A DNA stretch of 64,000 nucleotides, taken from assembly GCF_016836705.1 (NCBI RefSeq), contig NZ_JAFCGY010000026.1:1-64000 (forward strand). The letters are read 5' to 3'. This document shows, one piece after another, positions 53,143 through 62,919 of this stretch. Numbering within the stretch: the stretch's first letter is position 1; each line of letters opens with the position of its first letter. The notes below the pieces were generated by a model. That model was not told where the DNA came from. It made no database searches and was given only the letters and a program-made list of their open reading frames with translations. The stretch comes from Mesorhizobium caraganae (GTDB lineage Bacteria > Pseudomonadota > Alphaproteobacteria > Rhizobiales > Rhizobiaceae). The position numbers were made by a program, and so were the translations under genes.

Positions 53143-54135
53143 ATGGCAAAGACGTTCGCATTTCTCCTCGTTCGCGACTTTACGCTGTCGCCGCTTTCCC
53201 TGTTCATCGATACGCTGCGCCTGGCCGGGGACGAAGGCGATCGAAGCCGTCGAGTAGAGTTCGACTGGCAGATACTCGGAGAAAGGGGCTTGCCTATACG
53301 CTCAAGTTGCGGACTTGAGCTGCTCCCGACGAGAGCTATCGGGGACCCTGAAGACTTCGACAATATCGTCGTCGTTGGAGGCCTCTTGGACCCCCAACAG
53401 AACCTTAGTCAGGAAAAGGAAGCATTCCTGCTGCGCGCCGCAGAGCGCGGAGTGCATATCACGGCGCTTTGTACCGGGAGCTTTGTTCTGGCGCGCTACG
53501 GATTGCTGAATGGTTACGATGCTTGCGTTAGCTGGTTTCATATTAAGGATTTCAGGCAGTCGTTTCCCGATGTGCGGGCGCAAGCAGACAGTCTGTATTG
53601 CGTAGACCGCAAACGATCGACGTGCGCAGGAGGCACGGGTGCGGCAGATCTGGCTGGATACTTTGTTTTGAAATCAATCGGACCGAGGGCCGCGGAGAAA
53701 GCCGCGAAAATTCTGGTAATGGATCGAATTCGCAACAGCTACGACGTGCAACCGGTTGGCGACCTTTTTCCAGAAGCGTCAAGCCGCGCAGTCAAGCGTG
53801 CGCTCCTGCTGATGGAGAGCAGCCTACAAGAGAAAATAGCAGTTTCTGATATCGCCGCGAAATTGAACCTCTCGAGGCGTCAACTCGAACGACTCTTTGC
53901 GATCGAATTGGGCGTGAGCCCAATGGCCGCCTATCTCGCGGTTCGGCTTCAATACGCAAAGTCGCTACTTGAAGCTACCGACCTCCAGATCGGTGAAATT
54001 GGTTTCAGATGCGGCTTTGGCAATGCCGGACATTTCAGCCGGGTCTTCCGCCAACATATTAGGGTTACGCCGACAGACCTCAGAAACCGGTATGCAGCTC
54101 CTAAAGATCGATCTCGCAACCCCCCGTACTCCTGA
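53143..54135 (+). CDS. GlxA-type transcriptional regulator (DJ-1/PfpI sensor plus AraC DNA-binding domain)
   Basis: It is 330 aa. Residues 1 to about 185 are a DJ-1/PfpI amidotransferase-like sensor (VVVGGLLD, ITALCTGSFVLARYGLL, with the elbow Cys). Residues about 225-320 are the double helix-turn-helix AraC domain (LSRRQLERLFAIELGVSPMA; IGFRCGFGNAGHFSRVFR). Regulators of this group control uptake and breakdown of amino acids, betaines and polyamines. The importer operon it faces (54350-60119) is the obvious target by position. Confidence 0.86.
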   Translation: MAKTFAFLLVRDFTLSPLSLFIDTLRLAGDEGDRSRRVEFDWQILGERGLPIRSSCGLELLPTRAIGDPEDFDNIVVVGGLLDPQQNLSQEKEAFLLRAAERGVHITALCTGSFVLARYGLLNGYDACVSWFHIKDFRQSFPDVRAQADSLYCVDRKRSTCAGGTGAADLAGYFVLKSIGPRAAEKAAKILVMDRIRNSYDVQPVGDLFPEASSRAVKRALLLMESSLQEKIAVSDIAAKLNLSRRQLERLFAIELGVSPMAAYLAVRLQYAKSLLEATDLQIGEIGFRCGFGNAGHFSRVFRQHIRVTPTDLRNRYAAPKDRSRNPPYS

Positions 54136-54349
54136 CCCGCGACCGTAAACAGAACTGCACTTGCCAATGGACACAGGTAGACCAATCGCCCGCTGGTTTG
54201 ACGGTTGGCCGGCCAGGCCTTCAGCAGAGCACCGCGAGAACCGAAGTGAGGCGGAGGCGATACAGACCTTGGCAGAGCTGGCTGTCTTCCAGCAATTGCA
54301 CCAATCGGAGACGGTTTGAACCCAGGCGGGACGCCGGAACTCGCAGTTG

Positions 54350-55156
54350 TTATCGCTGGACCCCGGTATCCCTCCTGAATGCCATGAATATACCCAGGAT
54401 TATATACCCCGCTATCAGCAGCGTTGCGGCGGCGATGATGGTAGGGCTGAGCTGTTCCCGGATGCCGCTGAACATCTGCCGGGGCAGTGTCCGCTGATCG
54501 GGTGCGCCGAGGAAAAGGACGACAACGACCTCATCCCACGAGGTAAAGAAGGCAAACAGCGCGCCAGAGACAACACCCGGGGCAATGATCGGGAACGTGA
54601 CTTTCCGAAATACCGTTACAGGTCCTGCACCCAAACTTGCGGCAGCCCGCTCCAGATTCCGGTCGAACCTGTTTAAAACCGCCATAACCGTCAGGACGAC
54701 AAACGGGCAAGACAACGCCGTATGCGCCAGTATGATCCCGGCATACGAATTTGCGAGGCCGACGGCTTGCATGCTGAAGTACATCGCCACAGCCGTGATG
54801 ACAACCGGGACAATCATCGGACAAATCACCACTGCCATGACGAGCGAGCGCAACGGCACCCTATGAAAGGCGAGACCGAAGGCGGCCAACGTGCCCAATA
54901 GGGTTGCCAAGACCGTTGATGCTGATCCGACAATCAGGCTGTTAAAGAAAGCGTTTCGCCATTGCTCGGAGCCAAAAAGATCCTGATACCATCTCAGCGA
55001 CCAACTTGGGAGCGGATACGTAAACCAGGGATCTGCGCTGAACGACAGCGGTACGATTGCCACGACCGGAAGAACCAGGAACAGCAGCACAAGAGCGCAG
55101 ACGGTCAGGAACGCAAACCGTGCTCCCACGGCGGACGCAGAGCGAAACCGTATCAT
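54350..55156 (-). CDS. ABC transporter permease (PotC-like)
   Basis: It is 268 aa from ATG 55156, which overlaps the preceding permease stop (ATGA). Six hydrophobic segments (FLTVCALVLLFLVLPVVAIV first), EAA loop ERAAASLGAGPVTVFRKVTFP. It is last gene of the operon. Confidence 0.88.
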   Translation of the reverse strand: MIRFRSASAVGARFAFLTVCALVLLFLVLPVVAIVPLSFSADPWFTYPLPSWSLRWYQDLFGSEQWRNAFFNSLIVGSASTVLATLLGTLAAFGLAFHRVPLRSLVMAVVICPMIVPVVITAVAMYFSMQAVGLANSYAGIILAHTALSCPFVVLTVMAVLNRFDRNLERAAASLGAGPVTVFRKVTFPIIAPGVVSGALFAFFTSWDEVVVVLFLGAPDQRTLPRQMFSGIREQLSPTIIAAATLLIAGYIILGIFMAFRRDTGVQR

Positions 55157-56382
55157 CTTGGCACCAGGCTTACGCGATCGGCGCCGATCAAGCGCACAAA
55201 GGCACCGTACATTACGATGGTCGCCACCAGCAGGATTATTCCCAAGGCTGACGCCAGTCCCCAATTCAGCTCTCGATTTGTATAGAGCGCCACGTAGTAG
55301 CTGACCATCTGGTCCGTCGACCCTCCGACCAGGGCGGGAATGATGTAGTGTCCCAGCGACAGGATAAACGTGATCAATCCGCCCGCGGCAACGCCAGGCA
55401 TGCTGAGAGGGAGATAGATCCTCAGGAACGTCACAATCGGCCCCGCGCCAAGCGATCGTGCGGCCCTGACATAGTTCGGTGAAATCGTGGTCATAACGGC
55501 AAAAATCGGCAGTATGATGAAGGGAAGCTGGATGTGCACCATCGACAGAATCGTGGCGGTCCGCGTATGAAGCAGCTGCGCCGGCTCTGATATAATCCCG
55601 ATCAGCCTAAGCGCGTCGTTGACCAGACCATGCGTTTGCAAAAGCACGAGCCATGCGATTGCTCTCACAAGGATTGACGTGGCTAGAGGAATTACGACGA
55701 ACATCATCACGACGCGGCGACGCACGCCGCTTGATGCCGCCAAAAGGTAAGCAACCGGGTAGCCTAACAGGATCGAAATCAGGGTGACCGTCGCGGCAAT
55801 GGCGAAAGTTCGCAAGAACACCCACTGAAAAAGCTTTTCGGACGGACCGAGCGGCGTGATCTTTCCATCGGCGCCATATTCGAGATCTGCCGCCTTTGCG
55901 AAATGGGTCAGCGTCAGAGAGGCGCTGGCCCGCTTGAGTGCGAACCAGACGTCCGCTTCGCGCCACCGCGAGTCAATGGCGACCAATGCGTCCGCAGCAT
56001 TGCTGAGTTCCGTATCAGGCAGAGCGCGCGACGTCTTCATTACCAATGTGCGAAGGCCGTCGGACTGCTGGTTGAGGGCTCTGGCCAACGCGCCCACGCT
56101 TCGGTCGGCTGTCGCCTGCCGAAGGTCCTGGGTAAATCCCGCGAAGGCCTCTGGGGGTGGCGGGCCGACCCCATTCCAGCTTTTCAGGCCTTCAGCTGTG
56201 CGCGGCAGCAGCGCGGCCGTCTCCGCATTGTCAAAGGCGCGGATTGTCATCAAGCCAATCGGCACAACAAAAACAACAAGGAGGAACAGAAACGCCGGCA
56301 ATACCAACAACACCCCGCGACCGCTCTCGCGCCGCTTCTGGCGTCGAAACTGCTTGCCGATCTTGTTGTCGACGATTTCCAA
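55153..56382 (-). CDS. ABC transporter permease (PotB-like) with a long periplasmic insert
   Basis: It is 409 aa, about 100 longer than usual for PotB. The N-terminal helix GVLLVLPAFLFLLVVFVVPIG is followed by about 130 residues (60-190) of soluble sequence before the remaining membrane segments. EAA loop: RAARSLGAGPIVTFLRIYLPL. It couples to the next permease by ATGA overlap. Confidence 0.88.
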   Translation of the reverse strand: MEIVDNKIGKQFRRQKRRESGRGVLLVLPAFLFLLVVFVVPIGLMTIRAFDNAETAALLPRTAEGLKSWNGVGPPPPEAFAGFTQDLRQATADRSVGALARALNQQSDGLRTLVMKTSRALPDTELSNAADALVAIDSRWREADVWFALKRASASLTLTHFAKAADLEYGADGKITPLGPSEKLFQWVFLRTFAIAATVTLISILLGYPVAYLLAASSGVRRRVVMMFVVIPLATSILVRAIAWLVLLQTHGLVNDALRLIGIISEPAQLLHTRTATILSMVHIQLPFIILPIFAVMTTISPNYVRAARSLGAGPIVTFLRIYLPLSMPGVAAGGLITFILSLGHYIIPALVGGSTDQMVSYYVALYTNRELNWGLASALGIILLVATIVMYGAFVRLIGADRVSLVPR

Positions 56383-56456
56383 CTCTGTGCTCCTTTGAGA
56401 TAGCGAGAGTGCGGAGGTATCCTTGCAGATACCTCCGTCCCCTGCAGGGTCACCTG

Positions 56457-57518
56457 TCAGTTCGACAGCCAGGTGTCAAAACGCTTTCGCACAGCGTCAT
56501 TGTTGTCGGCCCAAAATTGAGCGTCCGTCTTCAGGACACGCTTGGAATTTTGGGGAGCGGTCGGCAGGTTCTCGAGCGCGGCTGGATCGACCTTGTCCTT
56601 GGCCGCGGCCACCGCCGGGGCATAGGAGGTGTATTTGGTCTGCTCTGCCTGGTTCTCAGGCTGGGACGCAAATTTGATGAATTCGTAGGCCGTCTCGAGG
56701 TTAGGGGCACCTTTCGGAATCGCCCAGATATCCCAATCCTGGACCTGGCCGTCCCAAACGATTTTAAGATTTGCGCCCTCGTCCTTGTTAGCGCTGTAGA
56801 TTCTGCCGTTCCACGCAGTGGACATCACAACTTCGCCGGATGCGAGCAGCTGAGGGGGCTGTCCCCCGGCTTCCCACCAAACGATGTCGTTCTTGATGGT
56901 ATCAAGCTTGGCGAAGGCGCGATCAAGTCCCTCCTTGGTGCCCAACATTTTGTAGACCTGATCAACCGGTACACCGTCTGCAATGAGGGCGAATTCCAAA
57001 TTTGCCACCGGCCGGCGCCACATGCCACGCTTGCCGGGGTATTTTTTCAGATCGAAGAAATCATTGATGGTTGTAGGCCCATCTTTTAGCTTGTTGGCGT
57101 TATAGGCGACGACGGTCGCCAGAATGACGCTTGGAACCCCGCATTCGAAGGCTATCCCGCCTTCAAAGATCTGTTTGCCTTGAAGCTTTGAGTAGTCGAT
57201 CTTCTCCAGAACGCCGTCATCGCATCCTTGCTGCATACTATAGGAATCGACGTCGACAACGTCCCAGGTTACCTGATTGGACTGGACCATCGCACTGATC
57301 TTGGAAATTTCACCCGTCCACTCATCCTCGGTAACCTTCGTGTTGGTCGCGCGTGCAAAAGGTTCAAAGTAGGCCTTCCGTTGACTCATCTGGTAGCTGC
57401 CGCCATATGAAACGGCGGTCAGTTCTTTTGCCGAAGCCGACAAGGCGACGCCGGGCAAGCAAAACACCAAGCCTAAGACGGCGAGCTGCTTTATTGGCTC
57501 TTTGATTGTTTTTATCAT
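56457..57518 (-). CDS. periplasmic substrate-binding protein (PotD-like)
   Basis: It is a 353-aa solute-binding protein with a Sec signal peptide (LAVLGLVFCLPGVALSASA, cleavage near ASA). The mature part contains VSYGGSYQMSQRKAYFEPFA and WDVVDVDSYSMQQGCDDGVL, typical of polyamine/gamma-aminobutyrate-type binding proteins. It lies between the ATPase gene and the permeases. Confidence 0.88.
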   Translation of the reverse strand: MIKTIKEPIKQLAVLGLVFCLPGVALSASAKELTAVSYGGSYQMSQRKAYFEPFARATNTKVTEDEWTGEISKISAMVQSNQVTWDVVDVDSYSMQQGCDDGVLEKIDYSKLQGKQIFEGGIAFECGVPSVILATVVAYNANKLKDGPTTINDFFDLKKYPGKRGMWRRPVANLEFALIADGVPVDQVYKMLGTKEGLDRAFAKLDTIKNDIVWWEAGGQPPQLLASGEVVMSTAWNGRIYSANKDEGANLKIVWDGQVQDWDIWAIPKGAPNLETAYEFIKFASQPENQAEQTKYTSYAPAVAAAKDKVDPAALENLPTAPQNSKRVLKTDAQFWADNNDAVRKRFDTWLSN

Positions 57519-57563
57519 CTCTGTTCCCTTCTCTGGTTCTAAATCATGTCTTGTGACTTAACT

Positions 57564-58643
57564 TTATTTTGCGGGGAAAATGATGCACTTCTCCTTTCTC
57601 ATTCTGATCAGAACATCCTTATCTTGTTGGGGTGCCAATTCGGCACTGCTTTTGCTGATGACCTTGATGCCGGCTGCAGTTCTGAGGCTCAGCTGAACGT
57701 GGTCTCCGTGAAAAATGCGGTCGATCACCTTGACACCGAAGCAATTGTCGTCACCGGCGGCGCCGTCGGTGCTGATGTTTTCGGGTCTTATCGAGACGAG
57801 AACCTGGTCGCCCGCAGCTTCGTCGGCAAGGAAATTGCGACCTTTGAGAAGGCCATCAGGGGTTTCGACAATCGCGCAACCATCTTCGGTCCCACGCAGG
57901 ATGGCAGGGAATTGATTGCTCTCGCCGACGAAGCGCGCAACAAAACTGTTTCGGGGGTTCTCGTATATGTCGGTTGGGGTTGCGAGTTGCTGTATGGCGC
58001 CTTCATGAAACACTGCGACGCGATCGGACATGGTCAGCGCCTCGGACTGATCATGAGTCACGTAGACAAAAGTCGTGCCTAAAGCGGCGTGCAAGGAGCG
58101 AATTTCCAGTTGCATCACCTCCCGCAACCTTCGGTCGAGGGCACCCAGAGGCTCGTCCATGAGCACCAGTGAGGGGTTGAAAACCAGAGCTCGCGCCAAG
58201 GCCACGCGTTGCTGCTGCCCCCCTGAAAGTTGAGAAGGTTTGCGTTCGGCAAATCCCGTCAATTGAACTTTCACAAGAGCCGCCGAGACCCGTTCCTGTA
58301 TCTCGGGTTTGGAAAGCCGGCGCACCTGCAATGGGAATGCCACGTTTTCCGCTATCGTCATGTGTGGAAACAGCGCGTAATTCTGAAAAACTATCCCTAT
58401 GTTTCGCCGTGAGGGCGGCAAGTCATTGATAACTTTGCCGCCCATTTGAATGACGCCCGTCGTGGGATGTTCGAATCCTGCAATAAGCATCAGTGTGGTT
58501 GTCTTGCCCGATCCTGACGGGCCGAGAAGGGTCAGAAATTCGCCCTTTTTCAGCTCAAGGTTCAAATCCCTGACGACAAACGTTTTTCCGTCATACGTTT
58601 TGCTTACGTTTTTGAAGCTGACGACTGAATCGGCACTAAGCAT
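57564..58643 (-). CDS. ABC transporter ATP-binding protein (PotA-like)
   Basis: It is 359 aa: Walker A GPSGSGKTT, signature LSGGQQQRVALARAL, Walker B VLMDEPLGALD, switch THDQSEALT, and a C-terminal TOBE-like regulatory domain. It is the first transport gene behind the aldehyde dehydrogenase gene, 12 bases away. Confidence 0.9.
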   Translation of the reverse strand: MLSADSVVSFKNVSKTYDGKTFVVRDLNLELKKGEFLTLLGPSGSGKTTTLMLIAGFEHPTTGVIQMGGKVINDLPPSRRNIGIVFQNYALFPHMTIAENVAFPLQVRRLSKPEIQERVSAALVKVQLTGFAERKPSQLSGGQQQRVALARALVFNPSLVLMDEPLGALDRRLREVMQLEIRSLHAALGTTFVYVTHDQSEALTMSDRVAVFHEGAIQQLATPTDIYENPRNSFVARFVGESNQFPAILRGTEDGCAIVETPDGLLKGRNFLADEAAGDQVLVSIRPENISTDGAAGDDNCFGVKVIDRIFHGDHVQLSLRTAAGIKVISKSSAELAPQQDKDVLIRMRKEKCIIFPAK

Positions 58644-58655
58644 TTTAGGGATAGC

Positions 58656-60119
58656 CTAAGAATAGTTGAGGACCAGATGCTTGATCGCGCTCATTTCTTC
58701 CATGGCATAGCGCGTTCCCTCGCGGCCTAGACCGGACTGCTTCCAACCTCCGAACGGCATATTGTCGATGCGGAAGATAGGAACGTCATTCACGATCAAG
58801 CCGCCAACATCCCACTCTTCAATCGACTGGAACGCACGTCGTAGGTTGTTTGTGAATAGCCCGCCCTGCAGGCCATAGTTCCCCGATGCGGCCCGGTTGA
58901 GCGCGTCATCGAAATTATCGAACGGGTTGACGGTCATGACGGGCCCGAACACTTCCTCGCACTCCACCTTCATGGAAGGGGTGGTATTGCTGAGCAACGT
59001 CGGTTGAAGCAGAGTTCCGTTGCGGGTTCCTCCGCAAAGCAGTTTTGCGCCGTTAGCGAGAGCCTCTTCCGTCCAGGCCGAGATCCTTTTCGCTGCATCC
59101 TCATTGATAACCGGTCCTACATCCACACCTTCAACCAGCGGATCGCCCACGTTGAAAGATCTTACTTTTGCAATCAGTTTCTCGCAGAAGACGTCGTAGA
59201 TCTGGCGGGCGACCAGGATCCGTTGAACACCGATGCAATACTGACCGGCGTAAACGAGACCTCCGCGCGCACATCGAGCAACGGCAAGGTCGACGTCGGC
59301 GTCGTCACAAACAATGACGGCTCCGTTCCCTCCGAGTTCAAGAGCCACCTTCTTACGTCCGGAGATTGACTTGATGTGCCAGCCAACCTTGGCTGATCCG
59401 GTGAAGGTGACCATAGCGAAACGATCGTCCCGAACCATCTTCTCGGCCAGGGCGACCGAGCAATGAACAACCTGCAGGGCTCCTTGCGGCAACCCGGCTT
59501 CCTCGAACACCTGCAGGAGCAAGGCCGAGGTCAGCGGCGTTTGCGGCGCCGGCTTGAGAACGACACTATTTCCCACTGCGATGGCTGGCGCGACCTTGTG
59601 AAGGACGAGATTGAGCGGGAAATTGAACGGCGCAATCGCAAGGATGGGCCCAATTGGAAATCGCCGCGCGATGCCGACACGTTGTCTGCTTGCCTTTAAT
59701 TCCTGCAGTTGTGCCTTTTCGATGTCGATTCGATGTCCATCGGTTCCTGTGACTTGATATTCATGGACACCGCCATCGACATCGAGGGGTACCTCTTCGC
59801 CCACGAACCGGCGAGCTTCCGCGGCCGCATTGGTTAAATTGAAGATGGCTCTCGAAACTTCGCCGCGCGCGTCAAACAATGGCTTTCCAGCCTCGCTTGC
59901 TATGGTTGACGCGAATTCGGCGCGACGCCTCTTGATGATTTGGGCAGCGCGATCAAGGATGTCGGCTCTGACGAAGCGTGGTAACGCCTTCATCACGCCG
60001 AAGGCCTCCACAGAGGCCACGGTGGCGGCCTCCACGTCATTTTCGTCAGCGATCGGCATCAGGCCGACCGGGGAGCCATCGAACGGTGACCAGATTGTTT
60101 CGGAGTTGATGTTGTTCAC
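58656..60119 (-). CDS. NAD(P)-dependent aldehyde dehydrogenase
   Basis: It is 487 aa. The catalytic Cys lies in GQYCIGVQRILVA, the general-base Glu in KVALELGGNGAVIV, and cofactor motifs PFNFPLNLV and FTGSAKVGW are present. The Cys environment (QYCIGVQR) resembles non-phosphorylating glyceraldehyde-3-phosphate/phosphonoacetaldehyde-type enzymes, not betaine aldehyde dehydrogenase. It leads the importer operon, so an imported amine or polyol is probably oxidised through an aldehyde. Confidence 0.86.
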   Translation of the reverse strand: MNNINSETIWSPFDGSPVGLMPIADENDVEAATVASVEAFGVMKALPRFVRADILDRAAQIIKRRRAEFASTIASEAGKPLFDARGEVSRAIFNLTNAAAEARRFVGEEVPLDVDGGVHEYQVTGTDGHRIDIEKAQLQELKASRQRVGIARRFPIGPILAIAPFNFPLNLVLHKVAPAIAVGNSVVLKPAPQTPLTSALLLQVFEEAGLPQGALQVVHCSVALAEKMVRDDRFAMVTFTGSAKVGWHIKSISGRKKVALELGGNGAVIVCDDADVDLAVARCARGGLVYAGQYCIGVQRILVARQIYDVFCEKLIAKVRSFNVGDPLVEGVDVGPVINEDAAKRISAWTEEALANGAKLLCGGTRNGTLLQPTLLSNTTPSMKVECEEVFGPVMTVNPFDNFDDALNRAASGNYGLQGGLFTNNLRRAFQSIEEWDVGGLIVNDVPIFRIDNMPFGGWKQSGLGREGTRYAMEEMSAIKHLVLNYS

Positions 60120-60251
60120 GAGGTGGTCCTTGACTTGCTACCAGGAGGCTGTCGATCCTCCAACGATGTCAGAACCGCGATTGGCTGGCGTGCTCAATTA
60201 GGCGAACCTGGTGATGCCGGAATTAGAACACGACACCGCAGACCCAGCAGC

Positions 60252-61154
60252 TTACTTTATGATGACGTCGGCAATCATTGCCTTGATGCATTTCAACATC
60301 TCGCCGGCAGCACGAGTCAGCGGCCGGCCCCGGGCTGTCAAAACGCAGATCTCCGCCTTGTTCAAGGGTGGCTCGATCAGTTCGACGGCGACAAGCGTAC
60401 CGGCCTCGATTTCCAGGCGCATTGCCTCGGGTGGTAGGACAGTCACAAGATCACTCTCTTCGACAGCCCGCTTGAGGAGCTGAAGCGAATTGGCTTCAAT
60501 TGTTGGATTGAGATCGATCGACTGACGCACCGCTTCCCTCTCGATCAGCACCCGTATTCCGAAGCTGCGGTCGGGGAGAGCATAGGGGTGCTTTAGCAGA
60601 TCTGCGATCGACATTCTTTGACGCCCTGCAAAAGAATGATCAGGCCGCATGACCGCTCGCAATGGCTGGGGCCACCGCATTCGCAGCAGGATCTCACTCT
60701 TTTGCGCCGGATTGAGGGTCACGCCGATGTCCACGTTGCTGTGGATTAGAGCTTCGGTCACTTCGTGAGCCCCAACGATATGAACGGCAATTCTGATTCC
60801 AGGGAACCGGGTTCGGAACGTTTGTATTGCCTGTGGCAATATGCGCCCTATGGTCGCTTCTACTGCGACAATCGAAACCTTCCCGAGGCGAAGCGCCCCA
60901 ACATCGTCGATTTCCTTCAGGAACCGCTCTTCATCGAGCAATGCACGCGTTGCATATTCAAACAGAAGCCGACCCTGCTCAGTTGGCGAGACGCCTTTCG
61001 TCGTCCGGACTATGAGTGGCGTGCCAAGCGTATGCTCGAGCAAGGCTATTCGTCGGCTGATGGCGCTCGGAGCGATGTGTATCCGGTCAGCCGCCAGCCT
61101 GATTGACTTGGCATTGATGACTTCGGTAAAGCACCTAAGAGACTGATCGAGCAT
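60252..61154 (-). CDS. LysR-family transcriptional regulator
   Basis: It is 300 aa, with the LysR helix-turn-helix at about residues 18-38 (SIRLAADRIHIAPSAISRRIALLE). The effector domain has the usual layout (LGKVSIVAVEATIGRILP; IRIAVHIVGAHEV). It lies upstream of the aldehyde dehydrogenase-importer operon on the same strand and downstream of the aspartate dehydrogenase gene; either may be the target. Confidence 0.87.
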   Translation of the reverse strand: MLDQSLRCFTEVINAKSIRLAADRIHIAPSAISRRIALLEHTLGTPLIVRTTKGVSPTEQGRLLFEYATRALLDEERFLKEIDDVGALRLGKVSIVAVEATIGRILPQAIQTFRTRFPGIRIAVHIVGAHEVTEALIHSNVDIGVTLNPAQKSEILLRMRWPQPLRAVMRPDHSFAGRQRMSIADLLKHPYALPDRSFGIRVLIEREAVRQSIDLNPTIEANSLQLLKRAVEESDLVTVLPPEAMRLEIEAGTLVAVELIEPPLNKAEICVLTARGRPLTRAAGEMLKCIKAMIADVIIK

Positions 61155-61243
61155 TCAGAATATATATATGGGAACGTTCCGGCGAACCAGCGGCTGTCGA
61201 ATTCGCTTTCCAAGCCGTCTGATGCTGTCGCCCATTGGTCAAA

Positions 61244-62062
61244 TCAGCCAAACCGGATTGGGGAGAGCAGGTTTTTGATCGCCGCCACGATGCTTGCGCT
61301 GGTAACGTAAGAGGTCTTGGGGTTGTCATCCATCGGGCGATTTTCAATCCTGATGTGCATGGTGCCTGCTGGGCCCGTGACGGTGATTTCATGGGTGTTC
61401 AGGGTGAGTTGCGGGTCGGCGACCAACCTGGCCAGCGGCACGTCAAGCGTCCCGGATGACAGCGCGAGCGCAACCGCGACATTGGCGTTGTTTTTATGGG
61501 TCTGGCCTGCCCCGATCGCATCACCGGCGAAGATCTCGATGGGACCAGTCTGCGTTCCCGCCTCAATGCCCATGGCTTTTAGCTCGTTGGACCAAGCGGC
61601 GATGGGCTTGCTGCTCTTGTAGTCGATCCTCGTGCCCGGGATGAGCGCGACTGCCGAGATATAATCAAGCGCCCCTATCGCACCGGATGGGATGACGAGC
61701 TTCGCAGAATGCAAACTTGCCAAAAGCGAAAGACGCTCGAAAAGATTCCGCTGCGCCAACGCCCCTACCGACGCTGTGATCAGCGATATGCCATTGGCCA
61801 GAACAGCGGGAGCATATGCTTCGAGCGCCTCATGGCCTGCAGCCTCGACCACGACGTCCGGGCCAAAGGCGACGAGATCGTCCAAGGTCGAAAGCGCTTC
61901 TAGCCGCTTGATGTCTTTCAGTTTTCGGGGAGTCCTGGTCAATGCGGCGTATGCTGTGTCTGCGGGAAGTGCATGGCGGGCGATGTCAATCACCGCTCGG
62001 CCTATCGACCCGTAGCCGATTATCGCTATCCTCGGCGGCTTCACATCAAAATTCCCCGGCAA
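61244..62062 (-). CDS. nadX: L-aspartate dehydrogenase
   Basis: It is a 272-aa dehydrogenase of the NadX family: Rossmann GYGSIGRAVIDIA (residues 16-28), DVVVEAAGHEALE, SGAIGALDYISA with the conserved dehydrogenase segment, and NNANVAVALALSSG. The enzyme interconverts aspartate and iminosuccinate/oxaloacetate. It is divergent from ridA. Whether it serves NAD synthesis or aspartate catabolism is unknown. Confidence 0.83.
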   Translation of the reverse strand: MPGNFDVKPPRIAIIGYGSIGRAVIDIARHALPADTAYAALTRTPRKLKDIKRLEALSTLDDLVAFGPDVVVEAAGHEALEAYAPAVLANGISLITASVGALAQRNLFERLSLLASLHSAKLVIPSGAIGALDYISAVALIPGTRIDYKSSKPIAAWSNELKAMGIEAGTQTGPIEIFAGDAIGAGQTHKNNANVAVALALSSGTLDVPLARLVADPQLTLNTHEITVTGPAGTMHIRIENRPMDDNPKTSYVTSASIVAAIKNLLSPIRFG

Positions 62063-62197
62063 ACACTGTTATGCGTTTAGTCTGCATGGTTAGGGGTTTG
62101 GTGTTACAATTTCGGCAACGCCGAAATGCTGGATTCCCGGTTCACATTTCATTGGAGCCAGATAGCATGCCGAAGTTCAAGAGAGCTCGGAAGCAGC

Positions 62198-62581
62198 ATG
62201 ACAAGATTTGTTACAACACCGGATGCCCCAGATGGTCCGTTCTCGCATGCAGCGGTCGTAGGACCTTGGGTGTTCGTTTCCGGCATGGGCGGCATGGATC
62301 CTCGGACAAGGGAAGTTGTCTCCGACGATATAGTCGAGCAAACAAAGCAGTCCCTTGCAAACGTCATGGCCATACTGAAGGCGTGCGACTGTCGCCCTGA
62401 TGATATCGTCAAAGTCGTTGTCTACCTGACAGACATGGCAGACTATGACCGCGTCAACGCGGTGTATCTTAATGCCTTGGCGCCCCACAAACCTGCCAGG
62501 ACCTGCGTTGCTGTCTCATCGTTGCCAGCGCGCGAGAGGATGAAACTTGATGTTACGGCTTTTTCAGCCAAGTCGAGTTAG
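62198..62581 (+). CDS. ridA: RidA/YjgF-family imine deaminase-like protein
   Basis: It is about 127 aa from ATG 62198. Family blocks are WVFVSGMGGMDP near residue 25 and CDCRPDDIVKVVVYLTDM; RTCVAVSSLPARERMKLDV carries the conserved Arg. RidA proteins hydrolyse reactive 2-enamines/imines. It is divergent from the aspartate dehydrogenase gene, whose product is an imine, so the two are likely linked. Confidence 0.85.
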   Translation: MTRFVTTPDAPDGPFSHAAVVGPWVFVSGMGGMDPRTREVVSDDIVEQTKQSLANVMAILKACDCRPDDIVKVVVYLTDMADYDRVNAVYLNALAPHKPARTCVAVSSLPARERMKLDVTAFSAKSS

Positions 62582-62919
62582 GCGCTGTTATTGAGTTCTT
62601 TCGGCCGCATCTTGTCCGCTTCGCCTGACGAGCGACGCTAGGAAGTGATTGCAATGTATGCCGCCCTACAAGCAACACGCAAGGGTGGTCCGGAGCTCCC
62701 ACTCTCGTCATGTCCAGTTAACCCAGCTGGATTGACGCTGCTGGTCAGAGACTCCTGACGAGGACTATGAGGCCCAATAGATCATCTTCCGTCCAGTCGT
62801 CCGTGATATCGACCGTCTTTTTGTCCACTGCAGGTAGATGGAAGTGCGGGCAAGCGTCGCTCGTCTCTACGCAAGCTCGGCCTAGTGTACCCACTACGCA
62901 ACCTTGCAACGAGTGCACG
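62582..62919. other. spacer, nothing recognised
   Basis: About 340 bases between ridA and a transposase relic. Broken short frames only. Confidence 0.4.
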
